Of a stretch of DNA of 64,000 nucleotides, positions 8,632 to 17,390 are shown piece after piece (position 1 is the first letter of the stretch; every line of letters starts with the position of its first letter). The stretch is taken from assembly GCA_040544425.1 (NCBI GenBank), contig JBEONO010000010.1:62001-126000 (forward strand), written 5' to 3'. The notes beneath the pieces were generated by a model. It was not told the origin of the DNA, made no database searches, and saw only the letters and a program-made list of their open reading frames with translations. This DNA is from Solimicrobium sp040544425 (GTDB lineage: Bacteria > Pseudomonadota > Gammaproteobacteria > Burkholderiales > Burkholderiaceae_D). The position numbers and the translations under genes were made by a program.

Positions 8632-9180
8632 ATGACAAGGAAGAAAATGTTAGGGTCTCAAGTCAAGCGCCTGTTAACAGGTGTCTCAGATCATGGCAGA
8701 CAGCATCTGCTGGAAGTGGAAACAGATCTGGTTCAGACTGCATTTCTGCTTGGCGAAGCCGTCGAAAAATTGGGCAGCAGCTTTTTTGCATTGCATGGCG
8801 CAGTCAGTGCGCAACAACGCGAGGTCGAAATTCTGTTGGCCGGGATGGCCGAGGACGACCCGAAAATGCATCGTCTGCGTGAGCTCCGTGATGAAATTGC
8901 CCAGCACACCAATGAGGCAGTCACCGGACTGCAGTTCCAGGATCTGACCAGTCAGCTATTGGCCAGAACTGTGCAGCGCATTATTGGCTTGCGCAATGTT
9001 CTGAGTGAATTGGCGATGGAAGGCAGCGGCATGCCCACCGAAGGCCCGGAGGACGAGATTGTGCTGATGCTCAATGAGATCAACAAGAACCTGGATGTGC
9101 AGAGTTCAGAACTCAAGGATGTGCTGCGTAAAGCCGTGCATCAAAAAGACATGGACAGCGGTGATATTGAAATGTTTTGA
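8632..9180 (+). CDS. CheZ-like chemotaxis protein (putative CheY-P phosphatase)
   Basis: A 182-residue, mostly helical protein. Residues 101-108 read QFQDLTSQ, the same local pattern as the CheZ active site QDLTGQ, with D104 and Q108 in the positions of CheZ D143 and Q147. It is shorter than CheZ (the true cheZ is at 15485) and lacks the CheY-binding tail DDLLDSLGF, ending instead in SGDIEMF. It lies between motB and a single-domain CheY gene, so it may dephosphorylate that CheY. The family link rests on one motif plus helical character; a non-enzymatic role is possible. Confidence 0.65.
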   Translation: MTRKKMLGSQVKRLLTGVSDHGRQHLLEVETDLVQTAFLLGEAVEKLGSSFFALHGAVSAQQREVEILLAGMAEDDPKMHRLRELRDEIAQHTNEAVTGLQFQDLTSQLLARTVQRIIGLRNVLSELAMEGSGMPTEGPEDEIVLMLNEINKNLDVQSSELKDVLRKAVHQKDMDSGDIEMF

Positions 9181-9273
9181 TTTTGGAAATACCTGAGTCT
9201 GGCAGTGACAGGCGAAGTGCGGCAGGAAAAAGTGAAATTTGGGTGGTAACCCACAAACGTAAATGTTGGAGTC

Positions 9274-9642
9274 ATGATGGAAAAAACTATATTAGCGGTG
9301 GACGATTCGGGCTCGCTCAGGCAAATGCTGTCGTTTAGCCTGAAAGCTGCCGGCTATCAGGTCATTGAAGCCGTTGACGGCCAGGATGGATTGGACAAGG
9401 CGAAGCTGCAGGTTGTTGACCTGGTGCTGACTGATCAAAACATGCCACGCATGGATGGACTGACGCTGATCAAAGCCTTACGCGCCTTACCCAGTTATCA
9501 AAAAGTGCCAATTCTGATGCTGACCACCGAGTCCGGCGACGACATGAAATCCAAAGGTCGGGCAGCCGGTGCCAACGGCTGGCTGGTCAAGCCGTTTGAT
9601 CCGCAGAAATTGACGGAAGTCGTGAAAAAAGTAATCGGCTGA
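9274..9642 (+). CDS. Single-domain response regulator, CheY-like (first copy)
   Basis: A 122-residue receiver domain. The acidic pair D10/D11, phospho-acceptor D54 (VLTDQNMPRMDG), the conserved Thr in LMLTTES and Lys in LVKPFDP are all present, so it should be phosphorylated. It has no output domain. It lies directly upstream of cheA, which probably phosphorylates it. A second, somewhat longer CheY is encoded at 15085; this copy is of the type often named Tsp-like or CheY-I in Burkholderiales. Which of the two contacts the flagellar motor cannot be told from sequence, though the 15085 copy is the better match to E. coli CheY. Confidence 0.9.
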   Translation: MMEKTILAVDDSGSLRQMLSFSLKAAGYQVIEAVDGQDGLDKAKLQVVDLVLTDQNMPRMDGLTLIKALRALPSYQKVPILMLTTESGDDMKSKGRAAGANGWLVKPFDPQKLTEVVKKVIG

Positions 9643-9699
9643 CCAGGTGCTTGAAGCGATGGCGCGTTCGAGGGATGAAAAGAATCAGGGAGTGGGGTA

Positions 9700-11778
9700 A
9701 TGGCAATAGAAATGAGCCAGTTCTATCAAGTCTTCTTTGATGAGGCGGAAGAACTGCTGGCAGAAATGGAAAAGCTGCTGTTAGCCGTTAATATCGCAGA
9801 TCCGGATATGGAGGATTTGAATGCGATTTTTCGTACTGCCCATTCTATCAAGGGCGGTGCGTCGACCTTTGGTATTTCGGATATGTCCGATGTCACGCAT
9901 TTTCTGGAATCGCTGCTCGACCATATCCGCAAGGGAGAAATGGCGATAACTTCGGAACATGTCGATGCCTTTTTGATCGCCAAAGATATTCTGAAGATGC
10001 AATTGAATGGCCATAAGTTTGGTGCCGCAGTGGATCAGGAAGCCGTCGCCGACGTGCGCATGATGCTGCAGTCGCTGGCGCAAAATTCTTCCCATATAGC
10101 GCCGCCACCCAAGATTGAAAGCTATATTGAAAAACCGCCTGACGAACAATTCAGAAAATGTTTTCGGATCGAATTTCCCAGAGTTTCGGATTCCGAGATT
10201 GAGACAATTGGAGACGAGCTCAGTTTATTGGGTGAGAACGCCAAAGAAATTTTAGATGATAACCGGATCGCTTTCGTATTAAATACCAACGCCACTCCAG
10301 ACGACATCGTGGCGATTTGTTCGTTTATTCTGGATCCGCAAGATCTGGTCATTACTGAAATTGCCATCACCAAAATACCGGCCCGGGAAGAAAATGAAGA
10401 TGAACTGGGATATGGATTTTTTGATCCGATTGATAAGCCGCTTGAAGATAAATTAGGTTATGGCTTTTTTGATCCGATCGATCCTGCTTTTGCATTGGAT
10501 CGGTCGCCCGAAGAAATCATGAAGGGCGTTTCCAAAAAAATGGAGAAGGACGTCGCGCAGCACGTTGCAGGTGATGAAAAGGCCGGCGGGAAAAAAGAGG
10601 CAGAAAAAGCTGTAGCCAATCAGGAGTCGACCACCATTCGGGTCGGTATAGAAAAAGTTGACCAGCTGATTAATCTGATCGGTGAACTCGTCATTACCCA
10701 GGCGATGCTGGAACAACGTACTTCGACGCTCGATCCGCTGGAGCACGAGCGGCTCTTGAACAGTATCGGTCAGCTCACCAGAAATACCCGTGATCTGCAG
10801 GAAGCCGTCATGTCGATCCGCATGATGCCGATGGATTACGTATTCTCGCGCTTCCCGCGCATGGTGCGCGACCTGGCTTCCAAGCTGGGCAAAAAAGTCG
10901 AGTTTGTGACGTATGGCGCATCGACCGAACTGGATAAAGGATTGATCGAGCGCATTGTTGATCCATTGACCCACCTGGTCAGAAACAGTATTGATCACGG
11001 TATTGAAATGCCGGATGTACGCCTGGCAGAGGGTAAATACGAAGCGGGCAGATTGTCCTTATCTGCCGCGCATCAGGGTGGCAATATCGTGATCGAAGTC
11101 AGCGACGATGGCGGGGGATTGAATCGCGAAAAAATCATGGCCAAAGCGCGCGAGCAGGGCCTGTCAGTGGCTGACAACATGCCCGACGCAGAAGTCTGGC
11201 AGTTGATCTTTGCGCCGGGATTTTCCACTGCTGAAGTGGTCACCGATGTCTCCGGTCGAGGCGTCGGCATGGACGTGGTGAAGCGCAATATCACCAATAT
11301 GGGCGGCGTGGTGGATATCCGCTCGGCCAAAGGATTCGGCACAACCATTGTCATTTCTCTGCCGTTGACGCTGGCGATATTGGATGGCATGTCGATTCGA
11401 GTCGGTGAAGAGGTTTATATTTTGCCGTTGGGTTATGTGGTCGAATCGCTGCAACCGGTGCCGGACGACATAAAAGAAATCAGCGGCAAGGGTACGGTGA
11501 TTAAAGTCCGGGATGAATATTTACCCCTGGTCGCACTGCATCGGGTGTTTGGCATTGAACCCAGATTCACCAATCCCTGTTTGGGGATTGTCGTGATCCT
11601 GGAAGTCGATGGGAAACGCGCTGCCTTGTTTATCGACGAACTGGTCGGCCAGCAGCAGGTGGTCGTAAAAAATATTGAATCAAATTACAAAAAAGTTCCC
11701 GGTGTGTCCGGTGCAACGATTTTGGGCGACGGTGGTGTCGCATTGATTCTGGATGTTTCTGCACTATTGAGAACTTAG
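9700..11778 (+). CDS. cheA: Chemotaxis histidine kinase CheA
   Basis: CheA (692 aa) phosphorylates CheY and CheB under receptor control. Domain order: P1 Hpt with H48 in FRTAHSIKGG; a P2-like CheY/CheB-docking region (about 145-225); a linker with a tandem duplication of LGYGFFDPID (residues 236-245 and 252-261); P3 dimerisation (about 310-380, DQLINLIGELVITQAML); the P4 kinase domain with HLVRNSIDHGIE, DDGGGLN and GRGVGMDVV; and a CheW-like P5 domain to the end. All catalytic boxes are intact. It begins the cheA-W-R-D-B run, with gaps of roughly 10 to 50 bases between genes. Confidence 0.97.
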   Translation: MAIEMSQFYQVFFDEAEELLAEMEKLLLAVNIADPDMEDLNAIFRTAHSIKGGASTFGISDMSDVTHFLESLLDHIRKGEMAITSEHVDAFLIAKDILKMQLNGHKFGAAVDQEAVADVRMMLQSLAQNSSHIAPPPKIESYIEKPPDEQFRKCFRIEFPRVSDSEIETIGDELSLLGENAKEILDDNRIAFVLNTNATPDDIVAICSFILDPQDLVITEIAITKIPAREENEDELGYGFFDPIDKPLEDKLGYGFFDPIDPAFALDRSPEEIMKGVSKKMEKDVAQHVAGDEKAGGKKEAEKAVANQESTTIRVGIEKVDQLINLIGELVITQAMLEQRTSTLDPLEHERLLNSIGQLTRNTRDLQEAVMSIRMMPMDYVFSRFPRMVRDLASKLGKKVEFVTYGASTELDKGLIERIVDPLTHLVRNSIDHGIEMPDVRLAEGKYEAGRLSLSAAHQGGNIVIEVSDDGGGLNREKIMAKAREQGLSVADNMPDAEVWQLIFAPGFSTAEVVTDVSGRGVGMDVVKRNITNMGGVVDIRSAKGFGTTIVISLPLTLAILDGMSIRVGEEVYILPLGYVVESLQPVPDDIKEISGKGTVIKVRDEYLPLVALHRVFGIEPRFTNPCLGIVVILEVDGKRAALFIDELVGQQQVVVKNIESNYKKVPGVSGATILGDGGVALILDVSALLRT
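10405..10482 (+). repeat. In-frame duplicated motif in the CheA linker
   Basis: Two copies of a 30-base unit coding for LGYGFFDPID (10405-10434 and 10453-10482), 48 bases apart. Synonymous differences (ctg/tta, gga/ggt, ttt/ttt, att/atc) show that the peptide rather than the DNA is being kept. It lies between the P2 and P3 domains. Confidence 0.85.
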
Positions 11779-11829
11779 CATTGAGATTGTAGAACTACGA
11801 ATTTGGAACCAGACATTTAGGAGTAAATT

Positions 11830-12345
11830 ATGATGGCATCGTCACAGTCAGATCACCAGTCTGCCGGGCATTCAAAAATCACCAGTGAGGTGGCAGGGAG
11901 CGAATTCCTGGCATTCACACTTGGCAAGGAAGAATACGGGATCGATATCCTGAAGGTGCAGGAAATACGCGGTTACGAGGCAGTCACTCGAATCGCCAAT
12001 GCACCGGTGTTTGTCAAAGGTGTGATCAATCTGCGCGGGATCATTGTTCCCGTTGTGGACATGCGGATCAAATTCAATCTGGGTTCGCCCACTTATGATC
12101 AATTTACCGTGGTGATTATTTTGAATATCAACGGCAGGGTGGTTGGCATGGTTGTGGACAGTGTGTCCGACGTGACGACACTGACCGCCGATCAGATCAA
12201 ACCGCCACCAGAAATGGATACGACCTTCAATTCAGATTACCTGATTGGGCTGGGCACCATTGATGAGCGCATGCTGATTCTGGTCGATATCGACAAATTA
12301 ATGACCAGCGCCGATATGGGACTGGTGGAACATCAGGTCAATTAA
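11830..12345 (+). CDS. cheW: Chemotaxis coupling protein CheW
   Basis: CheW (171 aa) bridges receptors and CheA. After a short N-terminal tail comes the double SH3-like barrel: FLAFTLGKEEYGIDILKVQEIRGYE, the receptor-contact segment VKGVINLRGIIVPVVDMR, and VVDSVSDVTTLTADQIKPPPE. Length is normal. An AGGAG site precedes the ATG at 11830. It lies between cheA and cheR; no receptor gene is present inside this cluster, unlike the enteric order cheA-cheW-tar. Confidence 0.96.
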   Translation: MMASSQSDHQSAGHSKITSEVAGSEFLAFTLGKEEYGIDILKVQEIRGYEAVTRIANAPVFVKGVINLRGIIVPVVDMRIKFNLGSPTYDQFTVVIILNINGRVVGMVVDSVSDVTTLTADQIKPPPEMDTTFNSDYLIGLGTIDERMLILVDIDKLMTSADMGLVEHQVN

Positions 12346-12386
12346 GACAGCTGCAAACTATCAGCGATCTGGAACAAGGGAATACC

Positions 12387-13226
12387 ATGGTTACGGCGGC
12401 GGGATCAAGAGAGTCGGGCAAAGAGTTTGACTTTACTGTCAAGGATTTTGAGCGGGTGCGCGGATTGATTTATCAGCGTGCCGGCATCTCCTTGAGTGAC
12501 AGCAAGCAGGAAATGGTTTACAGCCGTTTGGCCAGACGGCTGCGGGCAACTGGCATCACCAGTTTCAGCGACTATCTGGACGATTTGGAACGCGGTGTTG
12601 ATCCAGACGAATGGGTGGCGTTTACCAATGCATTAACCACCAATCTGACTTCATTTTTCCGGGAAGAGCATCACTTTCCCTTACTGGCAGAGTTCGCTAC
12701 CAAGTTGAAAGATCCAATGACGGTGTGGTGCGCTGCCAGTTCAACCGGTGAAGAGCCATATTCAATTGCGATCACCTTGTGCGAAGCATTTGGCAAGATG
12801 AGTCCACCTGCCAAAATCGTTGCGACCGATATCGATACCAATGTGTTGGGAGTTGGCGAGGACGGCGTGTACAACATGGATCGTCTGGATAAAATGTCGG
12901 GTGAACGGGTCAAGAAGTTTTTCTTGAAAGGCAAAGGCGCACACGAAGGAAAGGTGCGTGTTCGTCCCGAACTGCGCCAGATGATCGAATTCAAACAATT
13001 GAATCTGCTGTCGGACAGCTGGCCGATCAGCGGCAGTTTTGATGCAATATTCTGCCGCAATGTGATGATTTATTTTGACAAGCCGACCCAGAAAAAAATT
13101 CTGCAACGCTTCGCCCCTCTGTTGAAGCCGCATGGCCTGCTGTTTGTCGGTCATTCCGAGAACTTCTCCTATTTAACGGACACGTTTCAATTGCGCGGGA
13201 AAACAGTTTATGAATTTTCCCGTTAA
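12387..13226 (+). CDS. cheR: Chemotaxis protein methyltransferase CheR
   Basis: CheR (279 aa) methylates glutamates of chemoreceptors with SAM. The N-terminal helical domain (FERVRGLIYQRAGISLSDSK) is followed by the catalytic domain with the SAM-binding segment VWCAASSTGEEPYSIAI and FDAIFCRNVMIYFDKPTQ. The beta-subdomain that binds C-terminal receptor pentapeptides would be around residues 175-215. It starts after cheW and ends 9 bases before cheD. The MCP at 26435 carries a matching pentapeptide. Confidence 0.96.
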   Translation: MVTAAGSRESGKEFDFTVKDFERVRGLIYQRAGISLSDSKQEMVYSRLARRLRATGITSFSDYLDDLERGVDPDEWVAFTNALTTNLTSFFREEHHFPLLAEFATKLKDPMTVWCAASSTGEEPYSIAITLCEAFGKMSPPAKIVATDIDTNVLGVGEDGVYNMDRLDKMSGERVKKFFLKGKGAHEGKVRVRPELRQMIEFKQLNLLSDSWPISGSFDAIFCRNVMIYFDKPTQKKILQRFAPLLKPHGLLFVGHSENFSYLTDTFQLRGKTVYEFSR

Positions 13227-13235
13227 AGGATTGCC

Positions 13236-13847
13236 ATGAGTGTGATGAGCATCGAGCATCTGGCAACAAATTTTTATTTTGATCGCACTTTCGATTGTGA
13301 TGCAGCTAAAATTTTGCCCGGTGAATATTATTTTTCCGGAAAAGATATGGTCATCGTGACCGTGTTAGGTTCTTGTGTGTCGGCCTGCATTCGTGACCGG
13401 GTGTCCGGGATTGGCGGGATGAATCACTTTATGCTGCCCGATAGCGGGAATGACGAGAACAGCCCAATATCCACATCGATGCGCTACGGTACCTATGCGA
13501 TGGAAATTTTGATCAATGAATTGTTGAAGGCCGGCGCCAAACGCGAAAATTTTGAAGCCAAGGTGTTCGGTGGTGGGAATGTCTTGCGCGGATTTACCTC
13601 AATCAACGTCGGCGAACGCAATGCCAAATTCGTGCGCGACTATCTGAAGATGGAAAACATCCGGATCACGGCAGAAGATCTGATCGATATTCATCCCAGA
13701 AAAGTCTACTTCTTTCCCCGTTCCGGAAAAGTATTGGTAAAAAAGCTCAAGGTAGTACATAACGACACGCTGAAAGAACGCGAAATAGAGTATGCCAACA
13801 AACTCAAGAGAGACAACCTTGGTGGTGGCGAAATTGATTTATTTTGA
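13236..13847 (+). CDS. cheD: Chemoreceptor glutamine deamidase CheD
   Basis: CheD (203 aa) deamidates receptor glutamines and can bind CheC-type phosphatases. The catalytic Cys is C47 in VTVLGSCVSACIRD and the catalytic His is H64 in GGMNHFMLP; both lie in the expected context. The C-terminus reads GGGEIDLF, similar to the SGDIEMF end of the CheZ-like protein at 8632. It is flanked closely by cheR and cheB. E. coli lacks this gene; its presence is usual for betaproteobacterial che clusters. Confidence 0.95.
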   Translation: MSVMSIEHLATNFYFDRTFDCDAAKILPGEYYFSGKDMVIVTVLGSCVSACIRDRVSGIGGMNHFMLPDSGNDENSPISTSMRYGTYAMEILINELLKAGAKRENFEAKVFGGGNVLRGFTSINVGERNAKFVRDYLKMENIRITAEDLIDIHPRKVYFFPRSGKVLVKKLKVVHNDTLKEREIEYANKLKRDNLGGGEIDLF

Positions 13848-13877
13848 TCTTGTTTATCTAAAGCGGAAATCACAGTC

Positions 13878-14954
13878 ATGAAAATTAAAGTGCTGATTGT
13901 CGATGACTCTGCTTTAATCCGTAGCGTCTTGACAGAAATAATTTCATCCCAACCGGATATGGAGGTGGTAGGAACTGCCCCTGACCCACTGGTTGCGCGC
14001 GAACTGATCAAGAAAACCAATCCGGATGTGCTGACGCTGGATGTAGAAATGCCCAAGATGGATGGCTTGGAGTTTTTGGAGAAGTTGATGCGCCTGCGCC
14101 CGATGCCGGTGCTGATGGTTTCCTCATTGACTGAGCGCGGTTCCGAGATTACCATGCGGGCCCTGGAGTTGGGAGCGGTCGATTTTGTGACCAAGCCAAA
14201 GATTTCGATACAAAGCGGTATGCTGGAATACACGGAACTGATTGCGGACAAAATTCGTACCGTATCGCGCGCCAGAATCAGAAGCAGAGCCCAGGCCGCA
14301 GCTGACACCAAACACCAGCAAGGCGGCAATCTACCCGCCTTACGAAGCCCGCTGATCAGTAGTGAAAAATTAATTATCGTGGGTGCTTCAACCGGCGGGA
14401 CTGAAGCGATCAAGACCTTCCTGATGAAAATGCCGGCCGACTGTCCGGGAATTTTGATTACGCAACATATGCCGGAAGGGTTTACCAAGTCATTTGCCAA
14501 GCGGCTTGACAGCCTGTGTCAGATCAGCGTCTGTGAGGCCGAAGGGGAAGAGCGGATCCTGCCTGGACACGCCTACATCGCGCCGGGGCATTCGCATTTG
14601 GTATTGGCGCGTAGCGGTGCGAATTACATGACCCGTCTGAACAAGGATGAGCCAGTCAATCGGCATCGACCATCAGTGGATGTGTTGTTCCGCTCGGCAG
14701 CAATCAACGCGGGTAAAAATGCGGTTGGAGTGATTTTGACCGGGATGGGTAAAGACGGTGCTGCGGGCATGTTGGAAATGAAACAGAGTGGTTCCTACAA
14801 TTTCGCGCAGGACGAAGCCAGCTGTGTAGTTTTTGGTATGCCGCGTGAAGCTGTTGCGGTCGGTGCGGTGCATGAAGTTGCGCCACTCAATGATTTGGCG
14901 GGTCTGGTTTTGAACTATTTGACAACGCAAGGCGGACGCGCTTTGCGGGTTTAG
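13878..14954 (+). CDS. cheB: Chemotaxis response regulator / methylesterase CheB
   Basis: CheB (358 aa) removes receptor methyl groups and deamidates glutamines when phosphorylated. The N-terminal receiver has phospho-acceptor D55 (LTLDVEMPKMDG). A linker of about 30 residues leads to the methylesterase domain with Ser in GASTGGTEAI, His in ITQHMPEGF and Asp in LTGMGKDGAAGM. It ends the cheA-cheB run; a 130-base AT-rich gap follows before the second cheY, which may have its own promoter. Confidence 0.96.
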   Translation: MKIKVLIVDDSALIRSVLTEIISSQPDMEVVGTAPDPLVARELIKKTNPDVLTLDVEMPKMDGLEFLEKLMRLRPMPVLMVSSLTERGSEITMRALELGAVDFVTKPKISIQSGMLEYTELIADKIRTVSRARIRSRAQAAADTKHQQGGNLPALRSPLISSEKLIIVGASTGGTEAIKTFLMKMPADCPGILITQHMPEGFTKSFAKRLDSLCQISVCEAEGEERILPGHAYIAPGHSHLVLARSGANYMTRLNKDEPVNRHRPSVDVLFRSAAINAGKNAVGVILTGMGKDGAAGMLEMKQSGSYNFAQDEASCVVFGMPREAVAVGAVHEVAPLNDLAGLVLNYLTTQGGRALRV

Positions 14955-15084
14955 CCGGTAAATTGAAAAATATATGCAATTTAGCGCAGAAAAAATTAGG
15001 TAATATTTTAAATAAGAACTAAATTTATAGGTATGCGCAGGTCTCACTTACATTTGATTGGTTTTATGAAAACACGGAGTAATT

Positions 15085-15483
15085 ATGTCTGATCCAAATA
15101 TGAAATTTCTTGTGGTAGATGATTTTTCTACAATGCGTCGTATCGTAAGAAATTTGTTAAAAGAATTAGGCTATACCAACGTCGATGAGGCTGAAGACGG
15201 TGCTATGGGCTTGTCCAAATTAAGAAGCGGTCAATTTGATTTTGTCATTTCGGATTGGAACATGCCAAACATGGATGGATTAACCATGCTGCAGCAGATT
15301 CGTGCTGATCCAGCTCTGGCTAAAATTCCGGTGTTGATGGTTACTGCTGAAGCCAAGAAAGAAAATATTATTGCAGCAGCTCAGGCTGGCGCGAATGGTT
15401 ATGTGGTGAAACCATTTACTGCCGCAACACTGGACGAAAAACTGGGCAAGATTTTTGAAAAGTTGGGGAAAGCGGGAGCTTGA
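15085..15483 (+). CDS. cheY: Chemotaxis response regulator CheY (motor type)
   Basis: CheY (132 aa). D12, D13 and phospho-acceptor D57 (FVISDWNMPNMDG), the conserved Thr in LMVTAEA and Lys in YVVKPFT are present, and the sequence is very close to enteric CheY, including the FLVVDDFSTMRRIVRNLLKE opening. It is followed one base after its stop by cheZ, which fixes its functional partner. It should bind FliM and set the direction of flagellar rotation. Confidence 0.96.
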   Translation: MSDPNMKFLVVDDFSTMRRIVRNLLKELGYTNVDEAEDGAMGLSKLRSGQFDFVISDWNMPNMDGLTMLQQIRADPALAKIPVLMVTAEAKKENIIAAAQAGANGYVVKPFTAATLDEKLGKIFEKLGKAGA

Positions 15484-15484
15484 T

Positions 15485-16141
15485 ATGACAGGCTTATCCG
15501 ATCAGGGAGCAACAGCTTCTGCTGCAGATAAATTGCAGCACGATGAGGTCTTGCTTCGAATAGGTCACATGACCCGCTCCTTGCACGACAGTTTGCGCGG
15601 ACTTGGACTCGATAAGCTCCTGCTGACCGCCGCCGAAGATATTCCCAATGCGCGTGACCGATTGGATTATGTCGCCAAGAAATCGGAAGAAGCGGCACAA
15701 AAGGTGTTAAACGCGACCGATGCCGCTATTCCACTGCAAGAGCAGATCGATGCCGGCGCAAAAAATATTGTGAATGATTTGAACCGCTTGTTGCAGGGGC
15801 CGTTTTCAGAAGCCGAATTCAGGCAATGTGCCAGTCAGACTTTGCAGTATTTAAGTTCAGTCAGTAAAGACACCGCGAATACCAAAGGCCATCTGATGGA
15901 TATCATGATGGCGCAGGATTTTCAGGATTTAACCGGACAGGTGATCAAGAAAATTACCGGCCTGGCGCAAAACATAGAGCAGCAATTGGTACAGATTTTG
16001 ATCGACTATTCTCCGGCTGAAATGAAGCGGCATAGCGGCGACGGGCTGTTAAACGGTCCGCAGGTAAATCCCACCAATAAACTCGATGTGGTTGCCGATC
16101 AGGAGCAGGTGGACGATTTGTTGGATAGTTTGGGATTTTAA
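15485..16141 (+). CDS. cheZ: CheY-P phosphatase CheZ
   Basis: CheZ (218 aa from the ATG at 15485) dephosphorylates CheY. The active site is DFQDLTGQVIKKI with D148 and Q152, and the C-terminal CheY-binding peptide is QVDDLLDSLGF, both near-identical to the E. coli elements. The frame is open further upstream, but that would overlap the cheY C-terminus; the start one base after the cheY stop is preferred and has a GGGAG site. It is the partner of the cheY at 15085. Confidence 0.95.
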   Translation: MTGLSDQGATASAADKLQHDEVLLRIGHMTRSLHDSLRGLGLDKLLLTAAEDIPNARDRLDYVAKKSEEAAQKVLNATDAAIPLQEQIDAGAKNIVNDLNRLLQGPFSEAEFRQCASQTLQYLSSVSKDTANTKGHLMDIMMAQDFQDLTGQVIKKITGLAQNIEQQLVQILIDYSPAEMKRHSGDGLLNGPQVNPTNKLDVVADQEQVDDLLDSLGF

Positions 16142-16159
16142 ACTGAGGAATCAAGGATT

Positions 16160-17386
16160 ATGTCTGACGCGAATTTCATTTTGAGAGAGCCATTGCTTAA
16201 CTCGAAGCAGCAGGTGATAGGTTATGAATTAAGTTGGCAACAAAAAAACACCGATCCGCTTAGTGATGAAGAATTGAATTCTTTGCTGGAATTTGTAGCG
16301 GAACAGTTGATCGATCCTGAAGATGGCTGGATGTTGGCAGAAAGCCTGATCTTTCTTGAAACCGTACCAGCTTTGTTCCAGGCCCCGGCATTGAAGTTGC
16401 TGCCCCCGCAAAATATCGTATTGACGATCAGAAGGTCCTATCTGGCTGACGAAGCGACGCTGGAAGCCGTGAAAGCGCTGCGTGCGCAGGGTTACGGTAT
16501 CTGTCTGCGCGGTGCCGATATTAACCGTCTGGATAAAACCATATTGGGATTGATCTCGCACATTGAAGTACGGCTCAGTGCGACCGACTTCGCTGCACAG
16601 GCAAAAATGTATGCCGCTCTGAAGCAGTCATCGATTCGCATGGTGGCGCGGCAAATATTGACCTGGCAGGATTTTGACGCCTGCGCCGCACTGGGTCTGG
16701 ATGCCTTTGTCGGCAAGTTGCACCTGACCCCAAGACCAGAACAAAATAATCAGCCTAAAGGTATCAATGCAGCACAAACGGTGATTTTGCAGTTGATGGA
16801 ATTGGTCAGAAAGAACGCTGACATCGCTTCGCTGGAAGCTGTGCTGCGACGCGATGCGGGCTTGTCGTACAAACTGCTGCAGTACATTAACTCGGCCGGT
16901 TTTGGTTTGCGCACACCGATTCAATCTTTGAAACATGCCGTGCAGTTGCTCGGCTACAGCCCTTTGTATCGTTGGCTTTCCGTGCTGCTTGCCACCGCCA
17001 GCAGCAGCGGGTATTCACCCGTGTTGATGGAAACGGCCATCGTGCGCGGTCGATTTGCGGAAATGTTGGGCGTGCCGCAATTACCCAAGGGTGATGCGGA
17101 GAATTTATTTGTGGCCGGGATGTTCTCGTTATTGGATCGGCTGTTGAATGTTCCGATGGATCGCGTGCTGGCAACGGTACAGTTGCCCGAACTGGTCACT
17201 CAGGCCTTGCTGACTCGCGAAGGCGCCTACGGCCCGTATTTATCCCTGGCCGAGGCATGCGAACTCAATAGCGCATTGGCCGGTTCCTTGGCCGACAGCC
17301 TGCATATTTCTCCGAGCGAGGTCAATCGCGCCCATTTAAGTTCGCTGGTCTGGGCCAAGAACGTCGCGGCTGCGGCAAAGGCGTAG
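16160..17386 (+). CDS. EAL-like/HDOD signalling protein
   Basis: A 408-residue protein of the YuxH/CdgJ type. The N-terminal half (about 5-195) follows the EAL fold, starting FILREPLLNSKQQVIGYEL, but the EAL signature and metal ligands are not visible, so it is unlikely to hydrolyse c-di-GMP. The C-terminal half is an HDOD domain (about 205-400) with LRRDAGLSYKLLQYINSA and IQSLKHAVQLLG. It begins 18 bases after cheZ and ends the che cluster. Such proteins affect motility in other bacteria; the partner is unknown. Its stop lies 4 bases from the stop of the convergent regulator gene, leaving no room for a separate terminator. Confidence 0.8.
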   Translation: MSDANFILREPLLNSKQQVIGYELSWQQKNTDPLSDEELNSLLEFVAEQLIDPEDGWMLAESLIFLETVPALFQAPALKLLPPQNIVLTIRRSYLADEATLEAVKALRAQGYGICLRGADINRLDKTILGLISHIEVRLSATDFAAQAKMYAALKQSSIRMVARQILTWQDFDACAALGLDAFVGKLHLTPRPEQNNQPKGINAAQTVILQLMELVRKNADIASLEAVLRRDAGLSYKLLQYINSAGFGLRTPIQSLKHAVQLLGYSPLYRWLSVLLATASSSGYSPVLMETAIVRGRFAEMLGVPQLPKGDAENLFVAGMFSLLDRLLNVPMDRVLATVQLPELVTQALLTREGAYGPYLSLAEACELNSALAGSLADSLHISPSEVNRAHLSSLVWAKNVAAAAKA

Positions 17387-17390
17387 TGGC

